A stretch of 64,000 nt of DNA, from NCBI RefSeq assembly GCF_900107455.1, contig NZ_FNQB01000002.1, positions 558,001 to 622,000 of the forward strand, in the 5' to 3' direction. Positions within the stretch are counted from its first letter, which is position 1; each line of letters begins with the position of its first letter. Below are positions 26,024 to 35,330 of the stretch, one piece after another. The stretch comes from Asanoa ishikariensis. GTDB lineage: Bacteria > Actinomycetota > Actinomycetes > Mycobacteriales > Micromonosporaceae. The notes below the pieces were generated by a model, which ran no database searches, was not told the DNA's origin, and saw only the letters and a program-made list of their open reading frames with translations. A program made the position numbers and the translations under genes.

Positions 26024-26920
26024 ATGCCTCTCCGGTTCGGCCTCTTCGGCACCGGCCCCTGGGCCACCGCCACCCAAGGACCCGCGATCGTCGCCCATCC
26101 CGACGCCGAGCTTGTCGGCGTGTGGGGCCGCGATCCCGACAAGGCGGCGGCCCTGGCCGAGACGACCGGCAGCCGCGCCTATTCCGACATCGACGAGCTG
26201 CTCGGCGACGTCGACGCGGTGGCCGTCGCGCTGCCGCCGGACGTGCAGCCGGAGATCGCCGAGCGGGCCGCCAAGGCCGGCCGGCACCTGCTGCTCGACA
26301 AGCCGCTCGCGTTGACCGTCCCGGCGGCCGACCGGGTCGTCGCCGCCGTCGACGCGGCCGGCGTGGCCTCGGTGGTCTTCTTCACCGCCCGGTTCCAGGA
26401 CAACGTCACGGCCGCACTGCGGGAGCTCGCCGCCGCCGGTGGTTGGCAGGGCGGCCGGGTGGCGCACCTGGCCTCGATCTTCCAGCCTGGCAACCCGTAC
26501 GGCGCCTCGCCGTGGCGGCGCACCTATGGCGGGCTCTGGGACGTCGGGCCGCACGCCCTCTCCCAGGTGCTGCCGGTGCTCGGCCCGGTCACGGAGGTGT
26601 CCGCCGTCGAGGGACCGCGGTCCACCACGAACCTGTTGTTGCGGCACGAGTCCGGCGCGGTCAGCACGGTGACGCTCTCGGTCGACGCGCCGCCGGCGGC
26701 GGTGTTGCGCGACATCACCTTCTTCGGCGAGCACGGTGTCCGCGAGGTGCCGCGCGGCGAGGGCGAGGTGCGGGACGCCTTCGGCAGGGCCATCGACCTG
26801 CTGATCGCCGAGGTCGCCGGGGCCAAGCACGACATCGGCGTCCACTTCGGACGCGAAGTGGTCGGGGTGCTGGCCGCCGCCGAGCGCTCCCGCGACACGG
26901 GCAGCGTCGTCCGGCTTTAG
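26024..26920 (+). CDS. Gfo/Idh/MocA family oxidoreductase
   Basis: A 298-residue NAD(P)-dependent oxidoreductase. The N-terminal FGLFGTGPWATAT is the nucleotide loop, followed by VGVWGRD, and the conserved LDKPLALT near residue 88 is the EKP-type motif. The C-terminal alpha/beta domain carries WDVGPHALSQ near 175, with the usual catalytic His position. These enzymes act on sugars, inositols or biliverdin-like substrates; the specific one is unknown. The stop codon overlaps that of the convergent GGDEF-EAL gene by three bases (TTAG). Confidence 0.87.
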   Translation: MPLRFGLFGTGPWATATQGPAIVAHPDAELVGVWGRDPDKAAALAETTGSRAYSDIDELLGDVDAVAVALPPDVQPEIAERAAKAGRHLLLDKPLALTVPAADRVVAAVDAAGVASVVFFTARFQDNVTAALRELAAAGGWQGGRVAHLASIFQPGNPYGASPWRRTYGGLWDVGPHALSQVLPVLGPVTEVSAVEGPRSTTNLLLRHESGAVSTVTLSVDAPPAAVLRDITFFGEHGVREVPRGEGEVRDAFGRAIDLLIAEVAGAKHDIGVHFGREVVGVLAAAERSRDTGSVVRL

Positions 26921-29900
26921 GCGGCCAGCTCCGCGCGGCGCAGCCAGCGCAGTGCGTCGGGCAGGGGCATGGGTCTCGAGAACAGGAAGCCCTGGCCGTA
27001 CGGGCAGCCGATCCGGCGCAGGAGCTCGCGTTCCTCGGTCGTCTCGATGCCCTCGGCGACCACCTCGAGGCCCAGCGTGTGTGCCAGCCGGACGATGCCG
27101 TCGACCAGCGCGCGCTGTTGGGTCGAGGTGGCGACCGTGCCGGTGAACAACCGGTCGATCTTGAGTACGTCGAGCGGTACGTGCCGCAGGTAGCTCAGTG
27201 ACGAGTAGCCCGTGCCGAAGTCGTCGATCGCCACCCGCACGCCGAGCCGGCGCACCTCGGCCAGGTCGTCCCAGACCTGGTCGTCGTCGCGCAGCAGCAG
27301 GCTCTCGGTGATCTCCAGCATCAGGCAGGACGGCGGCAGCTTGTTGGCGGCCAGCTCGCGCTTGACCAGCCGGACGAAGCCGGGCGTGCGGAACTGCCGG
27401 GCGGAGACGTTGACGGCCACGTACGGCGCGCCGTAGGGCTGGCCCTTGCGCCACGTCGCGGCGGCCGCGATCGCGGTCCGCAGCACCCACTCGCCGATCG
27501 GCACGATCAGTCCGGACTCCTCGGCCACGTCGATGAACGCGTCGGGCAGCAGCCGGCCGCGGGTCGGGTGGTTCCAGCGCAGCAGCGCCTCGAAGCCGAC
27601 GGCGTGCCCGTCACCGAGGCGGACGATCGGCTGGTACTCCAGGGCCAGCCCGCCGTCGTGGATCGCGCGGTCGAGCTCCGTGCGCAGCTCCAGCCGCTCG
27701 ACGATCGTGGTGTGCAGCTCCGGCTGGTAGCGCCGCCACTGGCTCTTGCCCGCGCCCTTGGCCACGTAGAGCGCCAGGTCCGCCTGGCGGAGCAGCTCGG
27801 AGCCGTCGCCGGCGTCCGCGGTGGTGCCGATGCCGATGCTGGCCGAGCAACTGATCAGGTTGCCGCCGATGCTGTACGGCTCGCGCAGCGCCCGGATGAT
27901 CCGGTCGGCCACGTCCTCCACGTCCGCGGGCTCAGCGGCGTCGTCGATCAGCACCGAGAACTCGTCGCCGCCGAGTCGGGCCGCGGTGTCGTGCGGGCGC
28001 AGCGCGGTGCTGATCCGCCGGCCGACCGCCTTGAGCACCTGGTCTCCGCTGGCGTGGCCGAGCGTGTCGTTGACGACCTTGAAGTCGTCGAGGTCGATGA
28101 AGAGCACGCCGACGACGCCGCGCCGGGCCTCGATGGCCTTCTGCATCCGTTCGGCGAACAGCGTCCGGTTGGCCAGCCCGGTCAGCGCGTCGTGGTTGGC
28201 CCGGTGGGTCAGCTCGCGTTCCAGCCGGCGCTTGTCCGTCACGTCCCGCAGGGTGAAGACCAGCCCGCGCACCGTCGGATCGGCGCGCAGGTCGCGCACC
28301 GAGATCTCGACCTGCGCGGCGGTGCCGTCGGGGCGGCGCAACGTCCAGTCCGTGGTGCCCCAGGTGTCCGGCTCGACGCTGCCGACCGGGCGGTCCTGGA
28401 TCCGGCGGAACACCCGCTCGGCCCGTTCCCGCTCGGCCGGGTCGCCGTGGTCCAGCAGATTGGTGCCGGCCAGATCGACTTCGCCGAACATCGCCCGGGC
28501 GGACGGGCTGGCGTACGCGATGCGGTCTTCCGAGTCGATGATCAGGATGACGTCGGCGGCGTTGTGCACGAGCGCGCGGAAGTACTCCTCGCTGGTCCGC
28601 TTGCGCAGTTGCTCGCTCAGCGCCACCCGGTCGATGGCCAACGCGGCCTGCGAGGCGAGCACCGCCAGCCGGTCCTGCGCGGCCGCCAGCGGACGTTCGT
28701 CGGCCGCGACGAGCATCACGCCGACGGTGGTGTCCTCCTTGTCGCTCTGCCCGACGATCAGGGGCAGGGCCAGGGTGACCTTGCCGGATCCGGCGGCGTG
28801 ATGATCGTCGTCGGACCGGCGGGCACCCAGCGCCGCCGCGATCGGGCGCGGCAACTCGCCGCCCGACAGGAGGGTGGGCTCGCCTAGGCGGCGGACCGCC
28901 TCCAGCGACGACTTGGGCAGCACGCCTATGTGGCGGCCGAGCGGCTTGGCGTCGGCCCCCTGGGTCATCAGCAGGAAGTGGTAACTCGCCCCTGGGGCCA
29001 GCACGCCGCGGATCCCGACGTCCAGGGCGTCGGCGATGCCCTCGTCGTCGGCGGCGGCGACCAGCGCGGTCGTCACGGTGCGCAGGCCGCGCTCGCGGCC
29101 GATCTGCTCGCGCAGGCGTTGGGCCAGGTTCACCAGTCGCGCCATCACCAGGAGGAACATCACCAGCGAGGAGATCGCGATCACCACGCCGTGCCGCACC
29201 GTGCCGAGCCCGATCGTCTCGTACAACAGGATGGCCGGTGGGATCAACGCGGAGATCCCCAGGATCACCAGGCGCAACACGGTCGCCTCGCGTGGCCGGG
29301 CCAGCCGGCGTTCGCCGATTCCGTGCATCGACGGTGCCAGCGCGGCGGCGCCCCATAGCGCGTACAGGGCGATGTAGCCGAGGTCCAACGGTTTGCGGAC
29401 GAGCCATTGGTCGTCGATGCGGCCGATCCGGAACAGCGCGTCGGCGACGACGTAGCCGACGATGCCGAGGGCCAGCAGAATCACCGCCGGGGTCAGCCGC
29501 ACGGCGGTGACCAGGCGGGCGACCAGGCCGAGCACGATGATGTCGGCGACGGGGTACGCGATCAGCAGGATGCCGGTGATCACCCCGACGTGTGGCTGCG
29601 CGAAGCGCGCCTCGACGGTGAGCACCCAGGCCAGCAGGCCCGTGCCGAGCACCAGCACGAGGGCGTCGATCAGCGCGGGCCGGTCGGTTCTCGGCTCCGC
29701 GGCGCGCGTGAACTTGACCAGCGCGATGGCCACCAGGATCACGCCGATCAGCAGGAGTATGTCGTCGGAGAGGGTGAGCGGCGGTCTGGCCGGTCCGCCC
29801 GGCAGCGTCAGGTTGAACGAGAGGTCGGACGCGGCGTAGAAGACCAACCCGGCGAAGAACCACAGCCAGGCGCTGGCGAGTCGGGGGCGGTTGAGCCGGA

Positions 29901-30078
29901 TGCCGACCAGGACCGCACCAGCGCCACTGACGCTGATCGCTGTCCAGACACCGAGGCGCCAGGACAGGGGTGCGACGTAGTAGACGGCCGTGAGGACGGC
30001 CATCCACACGGCGAACGCGGCCAGGACTAACCGCCGCGTCGCGTCCGAGACTCCGCTCAAATGCCGCCAAGGGGGCAT
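26917..30078 (-). CDS. Membrane GAF-PAS-GGDEF-EAL cyclic-di-GMP protein
   Basis: A 1053-residue signalling protein. Residues 15-315 hold about ten membrane spans (MASE-like sensor), about 335-480 a GAF-like domain, about 500-620 a PAS domain (VIDSEDR, PSARAMFGE), then a GGDEF domain with intact RLGGDEF (about 701-707) and an EAL domain with FEALLRW (E830), DDFGTGYSSL and EGIET. Both catalytic motifs are intact, so it could both make and degrade cyclic di-GMP, with direction set by the sensory part. In actinomycetes such proteins control development. ATG 30078 is within a 193-base divergent region facing the fasciclin gene. Confidence 0.92.
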   Translation of the reverse strand: MPPWRHLSGVSDATRRLVLAAFAVWMAVLTAVYYVAPLSWRLGVWTAISVSGAGAVLVGIRLNRPRLASAWLWFFAGLVFYAASDLSFNLTLPGGPARPPLTLSDDILLLIGVILVAIALVKFTRAAEPRTDRPALIDALVLVLGTGLLAWVLTVEARFAQPHVGVITGILLIAYPVADIIVLGLVARLVTAVRLTPAVILLALGIVGYVVADALFRIGRIDDQWLVRKPLDLGYIALYALWGAAALAPSMHGIGERRLARPREATVLRLVILGISALIPPAILLYETIGLGTVRHGVVIAISSLVMFLLVMARLVNLAQRLREQIGRERGLRTVTTALVAAADDEGIADALDVGIRGVLAPGASYHFLLMTQGADAKPLGRHIGVLPKSSLEAVRRLGEPTLLSGGELPRPIAAALGARRSDDDHHAAGSGKVTLALPLIVGQSDKEDTTVGVMLVAADERPLAAAQDRLAVLASQAALAIDRVALSEQLRKRTSEEYFRALVHNAADVILIIDSEDRIAYASPSARAMFGEVDLAGTNLLDHGDPAERERAERVFRRIQDRPVGSVEPDTWGTTDWTLRRPDGTAAQVEISVRDLRADPTVRGLVFTLRDVTDKRRLERELTHRANHDALTGLANRTLFAERMQKAIEARRGVVGVLFIDLDDFKVVNDTLGHASGDQVLKAVGRRISTALRPHDTAARLGGDEFSVLIDDAAEPADVEDVADRIIRALREPYSIGGNLISCSASIGIGTTADAGDGSELLRQADLALYVAKGAGKSQWRRYQPELHTTIVERLELRTELDRAIHDGGLALEYQPIVRLGDGHAVGFEALLRWNHPTRGRLLPDAFIDVAEESGLIVPIGEWVLRTAIAAAATWRKGQPYGAPYVAVNVSARQFRTPGFVRLVKRELAANKLPPSCLMLEITESLLLRDDDQVWDDLAEVRRLGVRVAIDDFGTGYSSLSYLRHVPLDVLKIDRLFTGTVATSTQQRALVDGIVRLAHTLGLEVVAEGIETTEERELLRRIGCPYGQGFLFSRPMPLPDALRWLRRAELAA

Positions 30079-30271
30079 TCACACACCGTACGACCGCATG
30101 CGTCGAGCGTCGAGGCGATGGCGCTGTGCGGTCGATCGCCCCGGTGTTCGGGCACGTGTCTGTCACTCGCGGCTATGTCTCGATTACGACAAGTAGGCAT
30201 CATTGGTCCACGCGGGCTGGTACGAATCTGTGTAAAGCATCTCAAAACCGACATGAGGAGATCTCAGCATC

Positions 30272-30958
30272 ATGCGTGTCTTCAGGACAGCGGGTCTCGC
30301 CGTCACGGTGGCCGCTCTGGCCCTGGCCATGGCGGCGTGCGGCTCGGACACCAGCCCGTCCACCGCCCTTCAGCCCACCGGTGGCTCGTCGGCCACGTCT
30401 CCCGGCGGGGGTGCCAGCGGCAGCCCGCAGCCATCCGGGACATCGACCGCGGGCGGCGGTGGGCAGGTCTTCGGCCCCGGCTGTTCCTCGCTTCCGAGCT
30501 CGGGCGCCGGGAGCCTCTCGTCGATGGCCTCGCAGCCGGTCGCCACGGCCGTGGCCAGCAACCCGCAGCTTTCGACGCTGGCCAACGCGATCAAGACCGC
30601 GGGGCTGACCGACACGCTGAACAACGCGCAGAACATCACCGTGTTCGCGCCGACCAACGACGCCTTCAACCAGGTCGGGCAGGCGCAGCTCAACTCACTG
30701 CTGGCCAACAAGACGCAGCTGACCCAGACGCTCGAGTACCACGTGGTGCCGCAGCGCCTGAGCCCGAGCCAGCTCGCCGGCACCCACAAGACGATGGAAG
30801 GCCAGACCCTGACCGTCACGGGCAGCGGTGAGGACTTCACGGTCAACAACACCGCGAGCGTTGTCTGCGGCAACATCCAGACCAAGAACGCGACCGTCTA
30901 CCTGATCGACGGGGTGCTGACTCCGCCCGGGTCGACACCGTCGCCGGCGGCAACCTGA
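30272..30958 (+). CDS. Fasciclin (FAS1) domain lipoprotein
   Basis: A 228-residue surface lipoprotein. Residues 1-21 are a signal peptide with lipobox ending at C22 (AMAAC); residues about 25-65 are a Ser/Gly/Thr/Pro linker; about 85-225 form a FAS1 domain with PQLSTLANAIKTAGL, TVFAPTNDAF and YHVVPQRL, as in mycobacterial MPB70/MPB83. It probably mediates adhesion or matrix contact; two Cys (C71-like in GPGC and VVCGN) may pair. GAGGAG precedes ATG. A bidirectional hairpin follows. Confidence 0.9.
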   Translation: MRVFRTAGLAVTVAALALAMAACGSDTSPSTALQPTGGSSATSPGGGASGSPQPSGTSTAGGGGQVFGPGCSSLPSSGAGSLSSMASQPVATAVASNPQLSTLANAIKTAGLTDTLNNAQNITVFAPTNDAFNQVGQAQLNSLLANKTQLTQTLEYHVVPQRLSPSQLAGTHKTMEGQTLTVTGSGEDFTVNNTASVVCGNIQTKNATVYLIDGVLTPPGSTPSPAAT

Positions 30959-30969
30959 TCCAAGTGACA

Positions 30970-31024
30970 CGAAGGAAGGGCCCCTTGTTAACGCCTCAAG
31001 CGTTAACAAGGGGCCCTTCCTTCG
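30970..31024. terminator. Perfect 25-bp hairpin between convergent genes
   Basis: Arms 30970-30994 and 31000-31024 are perfectly complementary over 25 bp, loop CTCAA. Each arm is GAAGGAAGGG-CCCCTTG-TTAACGC in parts. It separates the fasciclin gene from the convergent ABC permease, ending 1 base before the latter's stop. Repeats of this look recur, as I recall, in Micromonosporaceae genomes. Confidence 0.8.
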
Positions 31025-31025
31025 C

Positions 31026-32549
31026 CTAGCCCAGCTTGGCCAGCAACTCCGGGCCGCGACGGGTCAGTCGGGTGATCGCGAGCCGGCCCAGCCCCCAGAA
31101 CAACGCGACACCGAGCGCCAGGCTGACCGGCGTGGCCGCCCAGCGGAGCAACTCGTCGTCCCACATCGTGCCGGTGATCAGCAGAGCCAGCGAGGGCGCG
31201 GCCAGCACCGCCTGTGCGATCAGGGCGAACCAGACGATGCCGGAGAAGCCCGCCCCGTCGGCGCCCGGGTTGTTGCCGCGCTTGTGCGGATCGGCGACCC
31301 GCACCGGCATGAACACCGAGACGAACACCAGCAGGCCGGCGCCGGCGCCGAGCACGAGGGGCAGCAGGCCGACGGCCCAGGGCAGCATGTCCGCGGCGCC
31401 GTGCCAGATCGCTCCGACCACCGTCAGGGCCACCGCCGGGGGTGCTACGAGCAGGAGCCAGGCCCGTTGCCGGCCGCGGATGTCGGCCCGCTCGGAGCCC
31501 GGCGCGAGCAGCGTCTGCCACAGCGCGGTGCCGTCGGAGCTGTGCAGGTGGCCGCAGCTACCGACCGCGAACGTCACGAAGAAGACGCCGGCCATCGGCA
31601 GGAAGTCCGTCACGTTGATGAGCAGGGGCAGCAGGACGTAGGTGAGCACGTACACCAGCGAGAAGACCAGGAAGTGGATCCGGATCAGGTCGCGGCTCCA
31701 GGTGCGGAGCTCCTTGCCGCGGACGGCGGCCACCGCGGTGGCCGGGCGCCAACCCCGCCAGCGCGTGCCCCGGATCACCGTCGGGTTGACCGGTCGGTGC
31801 AGGAGCAGCGCCCAGGCGGCGAGGGCGAGCGCGATGCAGCCGACCAGACCGGCGACGACCGCCGCCACCAGTGCCCAGTCGCCGCGGGCGGCCGCCTCGA
31901 TCGCCACCACGGGCCAGCCCGAGGGTGCCAGCCGCAGCTTGTCGGCGATGAAGGCCGGCAGCGCCGTCTCCGGACCACCGGTGATGGCCGCGATGATCAC
32001 CCAGCCCTGCGCGCCGAGGCAGACCAGCACACCCCACGGCACCGCCATCAACGCCGCGCTCAGCCGGCTGTTCAGCACCCGACCGACGGACGCGACGACC
32101 ACATTGGAGAGTGCGATCAGCAGAAGTACGAACAGCGGCAGCACCAGCAGCGCCACCGGCACGGCGGCCAGGTCGAGGCGCAGCGCGTACCAGATCAGCG
32201 ACGTGCCGGCGATCAGGGTGACCGCCGGACCGACCCCGACGAGCGCGGCGCCGAGCAGGCCGACCGCGAGCTGCCGGTCGGTCAGCGGCACGTGCCGCAG
32301 GTGCTCGCGGCGCAGGCCGGGGTCGCTGCCGCCCATCATCGGTCCGACGATCCAGCCGAGCAGCCACGAGGCCATCGTCAGCAGCAGCGCGCCGCCGGCC
32401 CGGTCGGGCCCGGCCGAGATGGTCAGCCACAGGGTGCAACCGGCGCCGGCGAGCCCGGCGACCACACCGGAGGTCGTCGTCGCCGCCCTGGTGCCGGTGA
32501 GCGAGTTCCGCAGGATGTGCCACTTCATGGGGATCAGGACGCCAACCAT
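31026..32549 (-). CDS. ABC-2 type transporter permease
   Basis: A 507-residue membrane protein with about twelve hydrophobic segments spread over its length and a large loop near residue 260-290 (RGTRWRGWRPATAVAAVRGKELRTWSRD), the usual cytoplasmic coupling region of exporter permeases fused from two halves. ATG 32549 follows AAGGAGCTGTC; it overlaps the ATPase gene by 16 bases. With that ATPase it forms an exporter of unknown substrate, divergent from the two-component genes at 33426, which probably sense envelope stress and control it. Confidence 0.8.
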   Translation of the reverse strand: MVGVLIPMKWHILRNSLTGTRAATTTSGVVAGLAGAGCTLWLTISAGPDRAGGALLLTMASWLLGWIVGPMMGGSDPGLRREHLRHVPLTDRQLAVGLLGAALVGVGPAVTLIAGTSLIWYALRLDLAAVPVALLVLPLFVLLLIALSNVVVASVGRVLNSRLSAALMAVPWGVLVCLGAQGWVIIAAITGGPETALPAFIADKLRLAPSGWPVVAIEAAARGDWALVAAVVAGLVGCIALALAAWALLLHRPVNPTVIRGTRWRGWRPATAVAAVRGKELRTWSRDLIRIHFLVFSLVYVLTYVLLPLLINVTDFLPMAGVFFVTFAVGSCGHLHSSDGTALWQTLLAPGSERADIRGRQRAWLLLVAPPAVALTVVGAIWHGAADMLPWAVGLLPLVLGAGAGLLVFVSVFMPVRVADPHKRGNNPGADGAGFSGIVWFALIAQAVLAAPSLALLITGTMWDDELLRWAATPVSLALGVALFWGLGRLAITRLTRRGPELLAKLG

Positions 32550-33292
32550 GACAGCTCCTTCTCGTCCGCGGCGCCGGCGCCGACCAGTTCGATGAACACC
32601 TCGTCGAGCGAGCGGCCGCCGCGAACCTCGTCGATCGGGCCGGCCGCGACCACGTGGCCCTCGTGCATCACCGCGACCGTGTCGCAAAGCTGCTCGACCA
32701 GCGGCATCACATGGCTGGAGAGCACCACCGACCCGCCGCCGACGACGAACCGGCGCAGGATCGACCGGATGGTCAGCGCCGACACCGGGTCGACGGCCTC
32801 GAACGGCTCGTCGAGGACCAGCAGCCGCGGGCCGCCCAGCAGTGCGCTGGCCAGGGCGATCTTCTTCCGCATGCCGGCCGAGTAGCCCAGGATCAGCGTC
32901 CGCTCCGCGTGGTCCAGGTCGAGCACCGTGAGCAGCTCGTCGACCCGGCTCGCGACGGTGTCGGCGGGCAGACCGTGCAGGCGGCCGAGGTACGTCAGCA
33001 TCTCCCGGCCGGTCAGTCGCTCGGTCATCGCCAAGGCGTCCGGCAGCACCCCGACCAGCCGCTTGGCCTGCGTCGGCTGTTGCCAGACGTCGGTGCCGAA
33101 GATCTGCGCCGTGCCAGCGTCCGGCCGCAACAGGCCGACCGCCATCGACAGCGCCGTGGTCTTGCCGGCGCCGTTGGGACCCACCAGACCGAAGAACGAG
33201 CCGGCCGGGACCGTCAGGTCGATCGCGTCGACCGCGACCTTCTCTCCAAAGTGCTTGGTCAGTCCGGCCAGCCGGAGTGCGTTCGTCGTCAT
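32534..33292 (-). CDS. ABC transporter ATP-binding protein
   Basis: A 252-residue ATPase of the CcmA/ABC-2 exporter group. Walker A GPNGAGKTT at 38-46, Q-loop region near 80, signature degenerate (YSAGMRKK near 138 in place of LSGGQ), Walker B LLVLDEP near 158 and switch His in VVLSSHVMP near 190. It powers the permease encoded just downstream. The C-terminal tail is short, so no extra regulatory domain is present. GTG and ATG starts are both possible; ATG 33292 fits family length. Confidence 0.9.
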   Translation of the reverse strand: MTTNALRLAGLTKHFGEKVAVDAIDLTVPAGSFFGLVGPNGAGKTTALSMAVGLLRPDAGTAQIFGTDVWQQPTQAKRLVGVLPDALAMTERLTGREMLTYLGRLHGLPADTVASRVDELLTVLDLDHAERTLILGYSAGMRKKIALASALLGGPRLLVLDEPFEAVDPVSALTIRSILRRFVVGGGSVVLSSHVMPLVEQLCDTVAVMHEGHVVAAGPIDEVRGGRSLDEVFIELVGAGAADEKELSWLAS

Positions 33293-33425
33293 GCCAGAAA
33301 CGCTAGAAACTCAGGCCGGCGGCCGGAATGCGTCCAGCACCCGACCGGGGTGGGGCCAGCTACACCCCGTTGGACGGCGGCTGGCACCACTGCCGGCGGC
33401 GGCGCGGTTCGGCGAGACTGTGGCC

Positions 33426-35330
33426 ATGACACGCGGACTGCACGCCCTGGCCGGCGGCCTGCTGCGCGGCTGTCTCGCGATCGCGTCCGCCGTGTTGCTC
33501 GTCGTGCACCTCGTTCTCTTCGTACCCGGCCTCGGACTGGGTCTGATCGTCCTGCTGCCGTGGCCGATGGCGATGCTGCGCAAGGTGACCGACGCGGTGC
33601 GCCAGGCCTGCGGCGACATACCGAGGCCGTACCGCGATCGGCCGGGACCGCCGGAAGCCGAGCCCGACGGGCGCTTCCGCTACGACCGGGTGCTCTACCG
33701 TTCGCCGTTCTGGCCCCGGCAGCTTGCCTACCTCAACTGGGTCCTGGGTGACCCGGCCACCTGGCGGGACGTCGGCTGGATGCTGGTCAACCCGGCGGTC
33801 GGCGGCGTGCTCGGGTTCGGCCCGGCCGCGCTGGTGGTCGGTGGGCTGGCGGTGGCCACCGGAGCCGGGCCGTGGTGGATCCCGGTCGGGCTCGCGATGA
33901 TCGTGCTCGGCGTGCTGGTCGCACCGGCCGCCGTGCGTGCGCACGACACCTGGGCCCGGCGGCTGCTCGGGCCGCCACAGGAGACGTTCCGCTCGGTCAA
34001 GGTCTGGTTGGGCGAGCGGCTCGTGACGCTGACCAAGTTGCTCGCCCTCGGCGGACTGACCCTGGTCAGCGTGGCCCTGGCCGGGCTCTCGGTGCTCGCC
34101 CTCGCGCTGTTCTGCGTGGGCATCGTGGGCGCGCTGCCGGAGTTCGCGTCGGTGACCCGTCAGTTCACCGCCATCCGGCGCCGGTTCGCCGAGCAGTGGT
34201 CGGGCGTGCCGATCCAGACGCCGTACCGGCCGGAGCCGCCGCTGCCCCAGCGCCGCCCCGACGGCCTGTACGAGGTCGGCGACCACCTCTACAAGTCGAA
34301 GGGCTGGACCCGGTTCTTCCAGCGCCTGGACTGGGTCTGGCACGACCCGGCGACCTGGCGCGATCTGTTGTGGACGGTCACGGACCCGATCGTCGGCGGT
34401 GCCCTGGTGGCCGCGTCGGCCGGCGCGGTCGCCTACGGCTTCGTCGAGCTCATGGTGCCGGCGCTGGTCCGCCTCGCCCGCCTCGAGAACCCGCCGCCGC
34501 TCGCCTTCCTCGCTGACCGGCCGGTCCTCGCGCTGCTCGCCGGCCTCACGATGGTGGTCGCCGGTGCGCTGTTCGCGCCGGCCGCGCTGCGCCTGCACGG
34601 CCGGTGGACCGCCGTGCTGCTGGCACCGACCGCCAAGGCCCGGCTGGCCCTGCGGGTCGAGCAGCTCACCGTGAGCCGGGACGACGCGACCTCGGCGCAG
34701 GCGGCCGAACTGCGCCGGATCGAGCGCGACCTGCACGACGGCGCGCAGGGCCGGCTGGTCGCGGTCGGGCTCGCGCTAGGCGCGGTCGAGGCACTGATCG
34801 ACACCGACCCCGCGGCCGCCCGGCGGTTGGTCGCCGACGCGCGGGAGAGCACCGTCCGAGCGCTGGCCGAGCTGCGGGACCTGGTCCGGGGCGTACGCCC
34901 GCCGGTGCTCGCGGAACGCGGCCTGGTCGAGGCGATCCGCGCGCTGGCGCTGGACAGCCCAGCGCCGGTCACCGTCTCGGCCGACCTCGCGGGCCGGGCG
35001 GCCGAACCGATCGAAGCCGCGGTCTACTTCGCGGTCAGCGAGGCGTTGGTCAACACGGCCAAGCACGCGGCAGCGTCGCATGTCTCGATCGTCTTCGGGT
35101 ATGTCGACGGCGTCCTGCGCGCGGAGGTCGCCGACGACGGCCGGGGCGGCGCCGACCCGGCGCTCGGCAGCGGGCTGCGGGGCATGCGTCACCGGCTGGC
35201 GGCGTTCGACGGTACTGTCCGGTTGGTCAGCCCCGTCGGCGGGCCGACCACCGTGACGCTGGAGGTGCCGTGCGCGTTGTCCTCGCCGAGGACCTCTACC
35301 TCCTCCGGGAAGGGCTCAAGCAACTGCTGA
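33426..35330 (+). CDS. NarL-type sensor histidine kinase with duplicated sensor domain
   Basis: A 634-residue kinase. Residues about 1-55 have a membrane pair; then two tandem copies of the same sensor block, about 80-225 and about 275-415, each beginning YxxGRFxYD/LYEVGDHLY and containing DPATWRD followed by two membrane spans. HisKA_3 follows with RDLHDGAQG (phospho-acceptor H437), and a GHKL ATPase with SEALVNTAKHA near 540 and DDGRGGADP near 570. ATG 33426 is preferred over in-frame extensions that run antisense to the ABC gene. The last 61 bases overlap the response regulator, giving a Ser-rich tail. Predicted to phosphorylate its neighbour in response to a membrane signal. Confidence 0.87.
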   Translation: MTRGLHALAGGLLRGCLAIASAVLLVVHLVLFVPGLGLGLIVLLPWPMAMLRKVTDAVRQACGDIPRPYRDRPGPPEAEPDGRFRYDRVLYRSPFWPRQLAYLNWVLGDPATWRDVGWMLVNPAVGGVLGFGPAALVVGGLAVATGAGPWWIPVGLAMIVLGVLVAPAAVRAHDTWARRLLGPPQETFRSVKVWLGERLVTLTKLLALGGLTLVSVALAGLSVLALALFCVGIVGALPEFASVTRQFTAIRRRFAEQWSGVPIQTPYRPEPPLPQRRPDGLYEVGDHLYKSKGWTRFFQRLDWVWHDPATWRDLLWTVTDPIVGGALVAASAGAVAYGFVELMVPALVRLARLENPPPLAFLADRPVLALLAGLTMVVAGALFAPAALRLHGRWTAVLLAPTAKARLALRVEQLTVSRDDATSAQAAELRRIERDLHDGAQGRLVAVGLALGAVEALIDTDPAAARRLVADARESTVRALAELRDLVRGVRPPVLAERGLVEAIRALALDSPAPVTVSADLAGRAAEPIEAAVYFAVSEALVNTAKHAAASHVSIVFGYVDGVLRAEVADDGRGGADPALGSGLRGMRHRLAAFDGTVRLVSPVGGPTTVTLEVPCALSSPRTSTSSGKGSSNC

